DNA of 64,000 nucleotides, from positions 868,001 to 932,000 of the forward strand of contig SEMN01000092.1 in NCBI GenBank assembly GCA_005408345.1. The letters run 5' to 3'. The DNA is from Macquaria australasica. Its lineage: Eukaryota; Chordata; Actinopteri; Centrarchiformes; Percichthyidae. Numbering within the stretch: the stretch's first letter is position 1; every line of letters begins with the position of its first letter. The notes below the pieces were generated by a model. It saw only the letters and a program-made list of their open reading frames with translations. It ran no database searches and had not been told where the DNA came from. The position numbers and the translations under genes were made by a program. Shown piece after piece: positions 62,910-64,000 of the stretch.

Positions 62910-64000
62910 ACTCACAGTTAAAACCTTTTCAAAAGGCTAAAAAGAATGTAAGTGATGACCACAACAAACACCAAATATTTGCTGTAATTTCCCATGCTGT
63001 TTACTGTTGTTTTAATGTGTCGCATGAACTATGAGATAACTGTGTCTATTTTTACATTTGCGGACAAGTTTAGAGAACTATTGCAGGCATTCATATAATA
63101 AACTGAAATGTTCAGATCACAACAGATCAGATATTGAATTTAGTAAAAAATGGAGGACTTCCCTTTTTTGGATGATTATTTGTGGCATCTTGCAACATTT
63201 TTGGGCATTTCCCCTGCCAGTTTGATATTTAGATGTTGATGAGGCTATTTTAATTACTTGTAAGTCAATATTTGAACAGTTCTCTTTTCTGCTGCATTAT
63301 GGGTAAATGATGGTACCGGTCCAGGTTTAATGAGCCAGCAAAATTAACATCATGGCTTATACTGGGGTTTTAAAATAAACATTTACCACAAAAAAAAAAA
63401 ATTACATTAAAAACCACACCACAAGTTTTCTGATGAAAAACCAGAGCCTTCTGCAGGTTTGATAACTTATTTAAAAGAATAATTATCTCCATTAAATTCA
63501 GTTTTCCCTGCTTCAATGACATAGAGTAAATGGGGACATCTTTCTGTACTAGTGTACCTTCGTCCCAATGTTTTAAACATAGCCATCAATAATGAGACAT
63601 GTGAGTAAGGGGAGTTTCACCAGCAGAGATCCCAGGTTATAAATTACGTGTGCATGAGGAATTAATCCTCATGACAAGTGTCGAATATGCTGGAGTTCCT
63701 AGTTTGACCACATGTGAAGCTTTTGCCAAAAAACCCTTGTAAGAACAGGGGGAGAGGAAAAGATTTCCCATCACGTCTAAGTTATTGATGAGCCTTAGAG
63801 TGAAGCATGCTAGATAATGCAGAGGATTCAGATGCTTTCTCTCTTTACTTCACCCATTCATTCTCAATTTTGCTCCCATCCTTCCCCCTCTATGTCATTT
63901 GCTCGTGACAGTTTTATTTTTATGTTGTCTATCAGCGTACTCTCTCAGGTCTTATACACTCCTCATTTTTGCAAGAGGATGCAGATGTCTTCTTTGCTGC

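Larger units (their letters stand above)
58961..64000. other. intergenic DNA, no gene recognised
   Basis: Beyond short CT/CA/GT repeats, a GC- and CpG-rich patch near 59765-59855 and a 16-bp palindrome at 62894, I see no exon or RNA gene. Open frames such as 59700-60008 have no known domain. Confidence 0.55.

Overview
This is vertebrate nuclear DNA, most likely from a ray-finned (teleost) fish. Support comes from split genes with GT-AG introns, a base composition around 40-45% GC, very many CA/GT microsatellites, a decayed fish-type LINE fragment and a fold-back repeat that I recall from perch-like fish genomes. There is no bacterial, viral or organellar gene organisation, and nearly all longer open frames are chance frames in introns or intergenic DNA.

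The one clearly recognisable gene is the 3' half of a quaking (QKI/STAR family RNA-binding protein) gene on the + strand. Five coding exons can be set to the base from splice sites, reading phase and protein similarity: 7064-7207 (end of the KH domain), 26440-26527 (QUA2), 27990-28289 (Ala/Pro-rich tail), 30404-30478 (QKI-5 nuclear-localisation tail) and 31718-31734 (last residues and stop). They form one continuous frame that ends in the QKI-5 type C-terminus. QUA1 and the first part of KH must lie upstream of base 1. The tail differs from mammalian QKI in a way that fits the fish paralogue qki2. A 3'UTR of about 3.7 kb probably ends after the AATAAA at 35373.

Points of interest inside quaking: the third exon can extend 138 nt in frame to a second donor of the same phase (28427/28428), giving an undescribed tail or insert. 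ACUAAY/UAAY motifs (the quaking recognition element) sit just after the QUA2 exon, in the last intron, across the stop codon, and around the predicted poly(A) site, which suggests self-regulation of splicing and mRNA fate.

Downstream (35.4-64 kb) is mostly gene-desert-like DNA. It holds microsatellites, a fold-back element (about 49.2-49.6 kb), a dead LINE reverse-transcriptase fragment (58.5-58.96 kb, - strand), several stretches that look like conserved non-coding elements, and two phase-compatible exon candidates (44149-44216 and 45184-45264). These may belong to an unrecognised second gene.
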